44,938 bases of DNA from Dehalococcoidia bacterium (lineage in GTDB: Bacteria > Chloroflexota > Dehalococcoidia > GIF9 > AB-539-J10), in NCBI GenBank assembly GCA_003562475.1, contig PWUU01000120.1, forward strand, positions 1 to 44,938, read 5' to 3'. Positions 32,760 through 41,006 of the stretch are shown in pieces. The position numbers and the translations under genes were made by a program. The notes beneath the pieces were generated by a model. The model made no database searches, was not told where the DNA came from, and worked only from the letters and a program-made list of their open reading frames with translations. Each line of letters opens with the position of its first letter. Within the stretch, counting starts at the first letter, position 1.

Positions 32760-33914
32760 ATGGAATTCGTAGGGTACCGCAGAAAGACGGGTAAGGTCGG
32801 CATACGCAACCACGTTCTCGTATTTCCAACCGTTGTGTGCTCCTCAGAGGTTGCACGCATGATAAGTGAGAAGGTGCCGGGTACCGTGTACGCCATCCAT
32901 GGTGGCGGGTGCGGACACGTAGGTGAGGATAAGGAGCAGGTCATCCGGACCATGCTCGGCATCTGCAGTCACGGCAATGTTGCGAGCGTGCTGCTCGTGG
33001 AGAATGGCTGCGAGCTTATCACTCCGGAGGTGCTCATTCCGGACCTCGAGAAGATCGGCCAGGCGTATCAGGTGGTGAGCGTCCAGGAGGACGGGGGCAC
33101 CCCGGGCTGCATCGAGAAAGGTGTGAAGATCGCCCGGCAGATGGTCGAAGACGCGAGCAAGCTCAAGAAGGAGCAGATTCCGCTCTCTGAACTCATCCTT
33201 GGCCTCGAGTGCGGTGGATCAGACGCGTTTTCGGGCCTGACGGCGAATCCCGCACTGGGCGTCGCGACCGACAAGCTCATAGCTGAGGGTGGCACGGCCA
33301 TTTTCTCGGAGACGACGGAGATGCTTGGCTGTGAGAACGTTCTCGCACGCCGCGCCGTCGATGAGCAGGTGGCGAAGGACATCTACCATGCCATTGCCAA
33401 CGCGGAGAAGACCGCAATGTCCGGTGGTGTGGACATCCGCGGCACACAACCGTCGCCAGGCAATATAGAGGGCGGCCTTAGCAGCATCGAGGAAAAGTCG
33501 CTGGGCTGCATTCGGAAGGGCGGCAGCACGACCATCATGCAGGTTGTCAAGTACGCGGAACATCCGACAAGAGAGGGCCTCATCATAATGGATGCCACCG
33601 CGGCCGATGTGATGAACAACACTGGCCTTCTCGCCGCAGGCTGTCACCTTATCGTCTTCACTAGCGGTCGAGGCACTCCCGTGGGTGCCAACATTGCCCC
33701 GGTGCTCAAGGTATCTACGAACAGCGTGCTCTACAGGAAGATGGAACCGAACATCGACGTGAACGCAGGCGTCATCGTCGATGGAGAAGGAACGCTTGAG
33801 TCTGTGGGACAGGAGATCTTCGACAAGGTCGTCGCGCTCGCGAACGGTGAGCTTTGCAAGGCAGAGACGCTGGGCCACCGTGAGTTCGACATCCATTTCC
33901 GCATGATCCTCTAG
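32760..33914 (+). CDS. UxaA family large subunit 1 (altronate dehydratase C-terminal type)
   Basis: A 384-residue C-terminal-type UxaA domain. These iron-dependent enzymes dehydrate sugar acids, and SuyB-type members remove sulfite from sulfolactate. The family motifs are intact: GGGCGHVGEDKEQ (48-60), ENGCE (81-85), LECGGSDAFSGLTANPALG (149-167), IEEKSLGC, and FTSGRGTPVG (300-309). It begins 2 bases after the SAF subunit, so the pair forms the standard two-part enzyme. Of the three paralogues in this operon it is the closest to canonical UxaA. Substrate remains open between a sugar acid and a sulfonate such as sulfolactate. Confidence 0.9.
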   Translation: MEFVGYRRKTGKVGIRNHVLVFPTVVCSSEVARMISEKVPGTVYAIHGGGCGHVGEDKEQVIRTMLGICSHGNVASVLLVENGCELITPEVLIPDLEKIGQAYQVVSVQEDGGTPGCIEKGVKIARQMVEDASKLKKEQIPLSELILGLECGGSDAFSGLTANPALGVATDKLIAEGGTAIFSETTEMLGCENVLARRAVDEQVAKDIYHAIANAEKTAMSGGVDIRGTQPSPGNIEGGLSSIEEKSLGCIRKGGSTTIMQVVKYAEHPTREGLIIMDATAADVMNNTGLLAAGCHLIVFTSGRGTPVGANIAPVLKVSTNSVLYRKMEPNIDVNAGVIVDGEGTLESVGQEIFDKVVALANGELCKAETLGHREFDIHFRMIL

Positions 33915-33972
33915 TGTCTCCAGTGCTGATGACAGAGAAGGAATCAACACGAATGAACGGGAGGTGATGAAA

Positions 33973-35742
33973 ATGGAGAAGAGGAGTGAGTTTCTTCAGA
34001 AATGTTCGCCACAGGTACCCTCATTGTACGCGGCCGGCGGATTCACAAGATCGGACCTTGCGAAACCTCACATACTGTTGTTCTCGACCGCGGGCGAGGC
34101 GCATCCTGGCAGCTACCACCTCGACAAGCTCATCCAGGAGGCCCGAATGGGCGTGGCGCTTGCAGGAGGCACCGGCTTCAAATACACGACATCAGACGTC
34201 TGTGATGGCATTGCACAGGGCCACGATGGTATGAACTACCCGCTCGCCTCGAGAGAGTTCATCGCCAGCATGATCGAGATCTACGTAAACACGCACCAGT
34301 TCGATGCAGCGGTCCTGATGTGCAGTTGTGACAAGGGGCTCCCCGCATGTCTCGTCGCGTCTGCACGACTCAGTAGTCTGATTCCACTCGTAGTGGTGCC
34401 AGGAGGTTCGAACGAGCCCGGGCCCTGCTACATGATGGAAGGCGACGTCGGCAAAGGACACGGACAGGTGCAGGCGAAGCTGATGACGAGTGAGGAGTTC
34501 GCCTTTATCCAGGATCACACACTGCCCTGCGACGGCGCATGCCAGTTCATGGGCACCGCGTCGACGATGCAGGTAATGACAGAGGCCCTGGGAATGGCGC
34601 CACCCACCGCGGCCCTGGCTCCCGCCTCTCAGCGCTACGTGTTGAACAACGCCCGTAATGCGGGTCATCTGGTCATGAACCTGCTCAATCGCGACATCAA
34701 GGCGAAGGACATCCTGACAGAGGGAGCGTTCCGCAACGCGGTGGTCATCCACCAGGCGACCGGTGGCTCTACCAATGGACTGCTGCACCTTCCGGCCATC
34801 GCCCACGCGGCAGGCGTGTCATTCGACGTGACGATGTTCGATACACTGGGCCAGAAGACTCCGTACCTCACCAACCTCCACACTGCTGGAGAGTACGCAT
34901 CGCGCCAGTTCTGGTTCGCCGGCGGTGTGCAGCGCATTATTATGCTCCTTGCCGATTCCGGGCTGCTCGACATGGATGCCCTGACCGTCACCGGCCTCAC
35001 CGTCCGTGAGAACCTCGAGAATGTGAAAAGGTCGGATTTCTTTCGCATGGGTGAGGGCTACCTCAGCAACTACGCCACTGTTGATGGCAGTCGCCGCCTG
35101 CAGGTGAGCGACGTTGTTCGTGATCCTGACGACCCCGGGAGCCACAAGGGCTCGGTGGCGATACTCAAGGGCAGCCTTGCGCCGGAAGGTTCCGTTTTCA
35201 AGTACAGTGCCTGCGACCCGGAGATGTATGAGCATGTTGGCAAGGCAGTGGTCTTCGATTCTGAGGAGGAGTGCTTCGCAGCAGTCACCGGCATGAAGCT
35301 GGAGCCAGGCGACGTTGCGATCGTGCGCAACGAGGGTCCGAGGAGTTGCGGCATGCCGGAGCTTTTCCTGACATCTGCGGCTATAGTGGGCATCGAGAAG
35401 TACCGCAAGTCCGTTGCACTCGTCACCGATGGACGCTTCTCCGGCGCCACCGCGGGACCGGTCATCGGTCACGTGTCGCCTGAGGCAGCAGGCGGAGGAC
35501 CCATCGGACTGGTTGAAGATGATGATATCATCGAGATCAGTCTCTCTCGCCGCACGCTCAACATTGTTGGCGCGAAGGGTGCGAAGAAGTCACCGGAGGA
35601 GATCCAGCAAATGCTTGCACAGCGCAAGGCCCGGAAACCCGCCTGGACACCACGGTACCTGGACGGCATCCTGGGGGCCTACACGCAACTCGCCACTTCT
35701 GCGATGAAGGGCGCGTACATGGGAAGGGCTGGCGCACCCTAG
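33973..35742 (+). CDS. IlvD/Edd family dehydratase
   Basis: A 589-residue iron-sulfur dehydratase of the family that includes dihydroxyacid dehydratase, phosphogluconate dehydratase and sugar-acid dehydratases. Cluster cysteines are seen in CSCDKGLPA (117-125) and CDGACQFMGTAS (186-197). The catalytic serine lies in TDGRFSGAT. At the first cysteine position of [2Fe-2S] members (PCNxHL) it has HPGSYHL (44-50), like E. coli IlvD, which carries an oxygen-sensitive [4Fe-4S] cluster. The open frame starts earlier at GTG 33964, but GGGAGG is best spaced for the ATG at 33973. Context points to a sugar acid rather than valine synthesis. Confidence 0.9.
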   Translation: MEKRSEFLQKCSPQVPSLYAAGGFTRSDLAKPHILLFSTAGEAHPGSYHLDKLIQEARMGVALAGGTGFKYTTSDVCDGIAQGHDGMNYPLASREFIASMIEIYVNTHQFDAAVLMCSCDKGLPACLVASARLSSLIPLVVVPGGSNEPGPCYMMEGDVGKGHGQVQAKLMTSEEFAFIQDHTLPCDGACQFMGTASTMQVMTEALGMAPPTAALAPASQRYVLNNARNAGHLVMNLLNRDIKAKDILTEGAFRNAVVIHQATGGSTNGLLHLPAIAHAAGVSFDVTMFDTLGQKTPYLTNLHTAGEYASRQFWFAGGVQRIIMLLADSGLLDMDALTVTGLTVRENLENVKRSDFFRMGEGYLSNYATVDGSRRLQVSDVVRDPDDPGSHKGSVAILKGSLAPEGSVFKYSACDPEMYEHVGKAVVFDSEEECFAAVTGMKLEPGDVAIVRNEGPRSCGMPELFLTSAAIVGIEKYRKSVALVTDGRFSGATAGPVIGHVSPEAAGGGPIGLVEDDDIIEISLSRRTLNIVGAKGAKKSPEEIQQMLAQRKARKPAWTPRYLDGILGAYTQLATSAMKGAYMGRAGAP

Positions 35743-35776
35743 GAGCGGCTAGAACCTGAACTGAGGGAGGCACCGT

Positions 35777-36976
35777 ATGATGGAGTTTCTAGGATACCAC
35801 CGACCGGACGGGGCTATCGGCGTCCGCAACATGGTGGCACTCATCCCCGCAGGGCGCTGCGCCAACGAGATGGCCTGCCGAATCGCCGATGAGGCGGGTG
35901 CCGGTGTACACCCGTTGCTCCACAACCAGCCATGTGTGCACGTGGGGCCGGACAATGCGGCTGCACGCCGGGTGCTCACAGGGCTGGGACAGAACCCCAA
36001 TGTGGCGGCAGCCATTGTGCTGGGCATCGGCTGCGACTCGATATCCGCAGTCGACCTTGCCGCCGACATCGCCACTTCAGGCAAGCCGGTAGAGGTCTTG
36101 ACGATAGAGCGTGAGGGCGACTACGACACTGTCGTGACCAGGGGCACGAAGTATGCGAAACAGATGAAGTCGGATGCCGCTCTCCTGCAGCGGGAGGAAT
36201 TCGGGCTGAGCGAACTCAAGCTGGCAGTCAAGTGCGGGGGCTCCGATACAACGTCAGCACTGGGCTGCAACCCGGTCGCCGGCTGGGCAGTAGACCGGAT
36301 AGTAGATGCGGGCGGTGCTGCGGTATTCTCCGAGACGGCCGAGCTCATCGGCGCCGAACACATCGTAGCCCGACGAGGCGCCACACCAGAGGTCAGCCAG
36401 AAGGTTCTCGATGCGGTCGCCCGCATGGACAAGCGCATCTCGGATGCTGGCGTGGACATCCTCGGCTCGGAGCCGACTCCCGGCAACATCAAGGGCGGCC
36501 TGACGTCCATCGAAGAGAAGTCGCTGGGCGCCCTCGCCAAGAGCGGCAACAGACCCCTGAGGGACGTCATCATGTGGGGTGAGAAGCTTCCTGGCAAAGG
36601 GCTATACTTCATGGACGGCTCAGCCAACACGCCGCAGATGGCGCTTGGCCTCGCCGCATCCGGCGCACAGATGATGACCTTCGGTTACGGTGGTGGGCTG
36701 CCGGCACGATTCAGAGGCATGCCCGCCTCATCTCTCGGCAACCTGCCGATACTGCCTGTCATTAAGATCGTAAGCAGTCCGCACGTCAAGAACGAGCTTG
36801 ACTACTTCGATGTGTACGCCGGCAGCATCATCGAAGGACTCGAGTCCGTGGCACAGGTCGGCCAACGCCTGCTCGATGAGATAGTGGCGGTCGCCTCCGG
36901 CAAACCTTCGAAGGTCGAGCTCGCGCCACGCTACCGCGAGGTCCTCGAGATGTGGCGCGTGGGGCCTGTGTTCTGA
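35777..36976 (+). CDS. UxaA family large subunit 2 (divergent)
   Basis: A 399-residue paralogue of the gene at 32760. The N-terminal half keeps VRNMVALIPAGRCANEM, LGIGCD and VKCGGSDTTSALGCNP (151-166), and IEEKSLGA is retained. The region that reads FTSGRGTPVG in the canonical copy is FGYGGGLPAR (302-311), so part of the expected active site is changed. It has no SAF partner gene of its own. It resembles the third paralogue (39725) more than the first, suggesting a duplication after the divergence. GGGAGG precedes the ATG. It probably acts on a related but different substrate, or as a partner of the other paralogue. Confidence 0.85.
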   Translation: MMEFLGYHRPDGAIGVRNMVALIPAGRCANEMACRIADEAGAGVHPLLHNQPCVHVGPDNAAARRVLTGLGQNPNVAAAIVLGIGCDSISAVDLAADIATSGKPVEVLTIEREGDYDTVVTRGTKYAKQMKSDAALLQREEFGLSELKLAVKCGGSDTTSALGCNPVAGWAVDRIVDAGGAAVFSETAELIGAEHIVARRGATPEVSQKVLDAVARMDKRISDAGVDILGSEPTPGNIKGGLTSIEEKSLGALAKSGNRPLRDVIMWGEKLPGKGLYFMDGSANTPQMALGLAASGAQMMTFGYGGGLPARFRGMPASSLGNLPILPVIKIVSSPHVKNELDYFDVYAGSIIEGLESVAQVGQRLLDEIVAVASGKPSKVELAPRYREVLEMWRVGPVF

Positions 36977-37036
36977 TCCGCAATGCTTCTGCTACGGCGG
37001 CTGCTGGCAACCACCGCAGAGCGCGAAGGAGAATAT

Positions 37037-37117
37037 ATGAGAGATGCTGCTCAAGTTACGACAGGTGAGACGAAACAACGCCGCCAGATACCCTCGGGTG
37101 ATCTCGCTCACTGGTGA
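37037..37117 (+). CDS. Possible 26-residue small protein
   Basis: A short frame (MRDAAQVTTGETKQRR...) begins at an ATG with a well placed GAAGGAG and ends 36 bases before the next gene's start. It may be a real micro-protein, a remnant, or chance. Nothing in the sequence indicates function. Confidence 0.25.
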   Translation: MRDAAQVTTGETKQRRQIPSGDLAHW

Positions 37118-37153
37118 CAACGACAGCATGAGTTAAGGAGGAACCACACAACC

Positions 37154-37696
37154 ATGGACGAGAAAGCGAAGGAACAGGTCCTGCAGAAGGCCTACGACCT
37201 CGGCTATGAGTATGAACGAACCTACCGCGGCTGCGGCCAGTGTGTCGTCGGTGCACTCCAGGATGCATTCGATATGCCAAATGACGACGTGTTCAAGGCT
37301 ATGAGCGGCTATGCAGGTGGCGGCGCAACCGTGGGCGATGCCGGCTGCGGCGCCTATGTAGCCGGGATTCTATTCCTTAGCGGACTTCGTGGCAGGGAAC
37401 GGAGTAACTTCGCAGACCCCGAGAAGGTCAGGTTTGTGAGCTTCGCCACTGCGCGCAAACTGCACCGCAAGTTCATGGACGAGTACGGCAGCGTCATTTG
37501 CCGCGACATGCAGATGAAGCTGTTTGGCCGGCCCTACTACCTCCCTGACCCGGATGAGATGAAGAAATTCGACGACGCCGGCGGCCACGACACTGTGTGT
37601 CCTGAGGTGTGCGGCAAGGCCGCGCGCTGGGCGGCTGAGATCGCGTTTGAGGAGGGACTCATCTCCGAGGACAAGCTCAAGGAACTCACGAAGTAA
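37154..37696 (+). CDS. C_GCAxxG_C_C family redox-type protein
   Basis: A 180-residue protein with the cysteine pattern of the putative redox-active C_GCAxxG_C_C family: Cys27 and Cys30 (RGCGQCVVGAL), Cys65 in DAGCGAYVAG, Cys116 (VICRDMQ), then Cys149 and Cys153 (TVCPEVCGKAARWA). Members are predicted to bind an iron-sulfur cluster or act in electron transfer, but none in this context has a known role to my knowledge. It may serve the dehydratases or oxidoreductases around it. AAGGAGG lies before the ATG. A strong hairpin follows, so it may end a transcription unit. Confidence 0.8.
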   Translation: MDEKAKEQVLQKAYDLGYEYERTYRGCGQCVVGALQDAFDMPNDDVFKAMSGYAGGGATVGDAGCGAYVAGILFLSGLRGRERSNFADPEKVRFVSFATARKLHRKFMDEYGSVICRDMQMKLFGRPYYLPDPDEMKKFDDAGGHDTVCPEVCGKAARWAAEIAFEEGLISEDKLKELTK

Positions 37697-37732
37697 TACC
37701 GGCACATGGTTGACAGAGGCAGCAGACCAGTC

Positions 37733-37768
37733 GCCCATGGCGCACGATACCGACCCTGCGCCATGGGC
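37733..37768 (+). terminator. Strong hairpin after the C_GCAxxG_C_C gene
   Basis: A perfect 12-bp stem (GCCCATGGCGCA, 37733-37744, with TGCGCCATGGGC, 37757-37768) and 12-base loop lies 37 bases past the stop codon. No U tract follows, so it could be a rho-independent-like terminator, an mRNA stabiliser or a processing site. Confidence 0.5.
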
Positions 37769-37834
37769 CTTCCGGACTTGAGGCGTCCCGATCCCGACTT
37801 CTCGCGATCGCTCGTGGATATGCAGCCAGTCGCT

Positions 37835-37852
37835 TCAGGTACAATCACCTGA
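37835..37852 (+). promoter_or_regulatory. Inverted repeat over a putative -10
   Basis: TCAGGT-acaatc-ACCTGA is a perfect 6+6+6 inverted repeat that contains TACAAT (37840-37845), a good -10, about 95 bases before the SDR epimerase start. No good -35 was found. It may be an internal, regulated promoter for the second half of the cluster. Confidence 0.35.
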
Positions 37853-37939
37853 GGCGAACAACCTTTCAAATGGGACTTCGACTCGGAACAGCGAATGCGG
37901 TGCTCGAACTCCTACTCGAATCTGTTGAGGAGCAGCAAG

Positions 37940-38899
37940 ATGGGTAGAAGCCTGATTACCGGCGGAGCAGGTATGGTCGGGCGCCAGCTCGCCAGGCTGT
38001 TGCTCGCCCGAGGCGAGAAGGTAGACGTTCTGGATATCGTGCCGCCGGACAAGCTGCCGGCAGATATTCGCGATCGCGTAATCCTGGTGCGCGCCAACCT
38101 CAGCAACTGGGCGGAGGTTATGGACGCAGTCGCACACTCCCATCCGGACACTATCTACCACATTGCTGCTCTGATGCCCCCCAACAGTGAGCAGAATCAT
38201 GCCGCCTCGTGGGAGATCAATGTGAACGGCACCATGCGTGTGCTCGAGGCGGCGAGGCTCTTCAAGGTAGGCACGGTCGTGTACTCGAGCACTACCGCCA
38301 CGTTTGCCAGCGAGCTGCCGGAGCCAGTGCCTAACGATCATCCACAGTGTCCCGAAATGCTTTACGGCGTAACGAAAGTCTGCAGCGAACGGTTGGGCGA
38401 GTACTATCACCGCCGCTATGGCGTGAACTTCCGCGGCGTCAGGTTCCTTTCGATACTCGGTCCCGGCCGCGTCCCTGGATCGGGCTGGAGCGCCTACACG
38501 TCGCTCGTCATCGAAGAGTGCGCCAGGGGCAATGCTTATACTATAAGAGTGAACGAGTCGCTACGCCTCCGATTCATCTATGTAAAGGACGCAGCGCTCA
38601 GCCTGATAAAGCTGGCCGATGCCCATGAGGGACGCCTGACTACGAGGATTTACAACCTGGATGGTTTCTCCGCATCGACCCGTGAACTGGTGGACGGGGT
38701 GCTCGCACACGTGCCGGACGCACAGATATCCTGGGAGTTCGACCCGGAATACCAGCACGTGATGGACACGCGATACGGCGTCATCCAGCACAGAATGGAC
38801 GACACTCTCGCCCGTCAGGACTGGGACTGGCAGACCAGCTATTCACGCGACGATGCGATACGCGACTTCATCGAAGACGTGCAGAAGGGGCGCGTCTAG
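37940..38899 (+). CDS. NAD-dependent epimerase/dehydratase family protein (extended SDR)
   Basis: A 319-residue extended short-chain dehydrogenase. The NAD motif GGAGMVGRQLA (8-18) is at the N-terminus, the catalytic pair is Tyr142/Lys146 (YGVTK), and SSTTAT holds the active-site serine. The segment following the tyrosine, EYYHRRYGVNFRGVRF, resembles the L-threonine dehydrogenase-like and D-erythronate dehydrogenase branch. It therefore may oxidise a hydroxyl of a sugar acid rather than epimerise a nucleotide sugar. The frame extends upstream, but the ATG at 37940 has GAGGAG and begins directly before the NAD-binding strand. Confidence 0.85.
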   Translation: MGRSLITGGAGMVGRQLARLLLARGEKVDVLDIVPPDKLPADIRDRVILVRANLSNWAEVMDAVAHSHPDTIYHIAALMPPNSEQNHAASWEINVNGTMRVLEAARLFKVGTVVYSSTTATFASELPEPVPNDHPQCPEMLYGVTKVCSERLGEYYHRRYGVNFRGVRFLSILGPGRVPGSGWSAYTSLVIEECARGNAYTIRVNESLRLRFIYVKDAALSLIKLADAHEGRLTTRIYNLDGFSASTRELVDGVLAHVPDAQISWEFDPEYQHVMDTRYGVIQHRMDDTLARQDWDWQTSYSRDDAIRDFIEDVQKGRV

Positions 38900-38917
38900 C
38901 TGTGCAAGGAGGAATTC

Positions 38918-39685
38918 ATGAGGTTTGAAGGCAGGACGGTACTGATCACCGGCGCCGGAAGGGGCATCGGCCAGGCGATTGCGCTGGGGTTTGCCTGTGA
39001 GGGTGCCTCCGTCGCAGTGAACGCCGCACACCGTAACACTGCCGAGGATACTGCCGAACAGGCCCGACAGCTTGGCGCGAACGCGATCGCAATTGAGGCA
39101 AATGTGGCGGCAGAAGAGCAGGTCGATGCGATGGTCGACCGAGTTATCTCCGAGTTCCGGGGACTCGACATACTGGTGAACAACGCAGGTGTGAGCCAGC
39201 CTATCGTACCGCTGCTGGAGCAGTCTACATCCGACTGGGACAGGGTGATTGCCATTAACCTGCGCGGTACCTACCTTTGCTCAAAGTCGGCAGCGCGCTG
39301 GATGATCAAGAAGAACGCAGGTAAGATAGTGAACATCGCGTCGGCCGCAGGCTTGACGGGTCCAGTTATGCGCACTGCATACGCGCCATCCAAGGCGGCC
39401 ACCATCAACCTGTCCATGGTGCTCGCCGTAGAGTTGGGCCCGTACAACATCAACGTCAACACGGTGTCTCCAGGATACATCCTCACCGATCTCGTGAAGA
39501 ACTTCGTGCAGCAGGGAAAGGTGAAAGAGGACGCGGTCCTCAAGCGCACACCTCTCGGTCGGATGAGCACGCCCGAGGACATTGCGAGTGCCACGCTGTT
39601 CTTCGCGTCGGATGAAGCACGCAATATCACTGGAGCGAACCTGGTGGTAGATGCCGGCTGGACGGCGAACGGCTGGTACATGTAG
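38918..39685 (+). CDS. Short-chain dehydrogenase (classical SDR)
   Basis: A 255-residue NAD(P)-dependent oxidoreductase with TGAGRGIG (11-18), NNAG (88-91), catalytic Ser142, Tyr155 and Lys159 (YAPSK), and the PGYILTD loop. It ends with VVDAGWTANGWYM. It resembles gluconate-5-dehydrogenase and 2-keto-3-deoxy-sugar-acid dehydrogenases in general layout, but the substrate cannot be read. The acidic residue that selects NAD over NADP (D at the end of strand 2) is not present; the strand reads SVAVNAAHRN, so NADP use is possible. AAGGAGG precedes the ATG. Confidence 0.9.
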   Translation: MRFEGRTVLITGAGRGIGQAIALGFACEGASVAVNAAHRNTAEDTAEQARQLGANAIAIEANVAAEEQVDAMVDRVISEFRGLDILVNNAGVSQPIVPLLEQSTSDWDRVIAINLRGTYLCSKSAARWMIKKNAGKIVNIASAAGLTGPVMRTAYAPSKAATINLSMVLAVELGPYNINVNTVSPGYILTDLVKNFVQQGKVKEDAVLKRTPLGRMSTPEDIASATLFFASDEARNITGANLVVDAGWTANGWYM

Positions 39686-39724
39686 CAGCTGGCCAGGGTA
39701 GACATCTGATAAGGGAGTAGTCAT

Positions 39725-40918
39725 ATGGAATTCATGGGATATCCACGGCCTGACGGTACCGCAGGAGCGCGCAACTACATTGCGGTGATTCCTGCAGTGC
39801 AGTGCGGCAACGAGCTGGCCGACCGGATCGCTGCGGAAGTCGGCGGCAATGTGATCGCCCTCACCCATAACGGCGCATGTGTGAACATAGAACCCGACAA
39901 GCAACTGGTGCACCGGGCGCTGGTCGGCATCGGACGCAATCCAAACGTCGCGGCAGCGATAGTCGTCGGCATCGGCTGCGATGGGCCACCTGCACCCCCA
40001 ATTGCCGAGGGAATCGCGCTGTCCGGCAAGCCCGTCGAGCTCATCACCATCGAACGGGAGGGAAACTACGAGAACGCGCTCGCCAGGGGGCTGCGCACCG
40101 CGCGGCAGATGCTGTCGGACAGCAATCAAATCCATCGGGAACCCTTCGACATTAGCGAACTGGTGTTCGCTTCGAAGTGTACCGGCTCAACGCCCGCTTC
40201 CATCGTGGCGTGCAACCCGGCAGTTGGCTGGGTGGCCGATACCGTAGTTGCGGCAGGCGGCACCTTCATCTTCTCCGAGACCCCGGAGATCATCGGCGCG
40301 GAGCACCTGCTCGCGCGGCGAGCGGTAGACGACCACGTGTGTGCTCGCATCCACGAGGTGTCGCAACGCATGGAACAGCGGATAATGGCGACCGGTGTGG
40401 ATATTCGCGGATCACAGCCAAATCCGGGAAACATTCAGGGGGGGATGACCACTCTCGAGGAGAAATCGCTCGGCGCCATTGCGAAGAGCGGCAAGAGCCC
40501 CATCAGCGGCGTGCTGGAGTGGGGCGAGCGGCCGTCCGGCAGGGGCATGTACTTCATGGACGGGGCTGCCAATACACCGCAGATCTTCCTCGGGTTTGCA
40601 GCAGGAGGCGCTCAGGTAATGAGCCTGAACTACGGCGCAGGACTCTGTACCAGGTTGCATAACTATACCTGCGCGGTAGGTGGCATGCCAACACTTCCCG
40701 TCATCAAGCTCTTCAGCAGTCCACACGATCTGACCGAGAGCGACTACTTCGACCTGTACACGGGAACCATCATCGAGGGCAAGGAGACCGTCGCCGATGT
40801 CGGGCAACGCCTCCTCCGGGAAGTAGTGGCCGTGGCATCAGGAAAGCCGACGCGACAGGAGATGCACGCACGCTACCACGAGCCGCTCATTATGTACTAC
40901 ACGGGACCCATACTATAG
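39725..40918 (+). CDS. UxaA family large subunit 3 (divergent)
   Basis: A 397-residue paralogue, most like the copy at 35777. The canonical CGGSD is changed to CTGST (152-156) and the FTTGRGTP-type region reads LNYGAGLCTRL, so it is the most divergent of the three. IGCDGPP, the PNPGNIQGG segment and EEKSLGA remain. The usual first motif is THNGACVNIEPDK, close to the second copy's LHNQPCVHVGPDN. It has no adjacent SAF partner. Loss of two conserved motifs suggests a different substrate, a regulatory or a structural role. GGGAG precedes the ATG. Confidence 0.85.
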   Translation: MEFMGYPRPDGTAGARNYIAVIPAVQCGNELADRIAAEVGGNVIALTHNGACVNIEPDKQLVHRALVGIGRNPNVAAAIVVGIGCDGPPAPPIAEGIALSGKPVELITIEREGNYENALARGLRTARQMLSDSNQIHREPFDISELVFASKCTGSTPASIVACNPAVGWVADTVVAAGGTFIFSETPEIIGAEHLLARRAVDDHVCARIHEVSQRMEQRIMATGVDIRGSQPNPGNIQGGMTTLEEKSLGAIAKSGKSPISGVLEWGERPSGRGMYFMDGAANTPQIFLGFAAGGAQVMSLNYGAGLCTRLHNYTCAVGGMPTLPVIKLFSSPHDLTESDYFDLYTGTIIEGKETVADVGQRLLREVVAVASGKPTRQEMHARYHEPLIMYYTGPIL

Positions 40919-41006
40919 TGCACCTGTGCGATTCAGACGAGAGACCAGCACTACAAGAAGCTACCGACGCGACGCAATAGCGTATCACCCTTGAAGGAGG
41001 ACTCAG

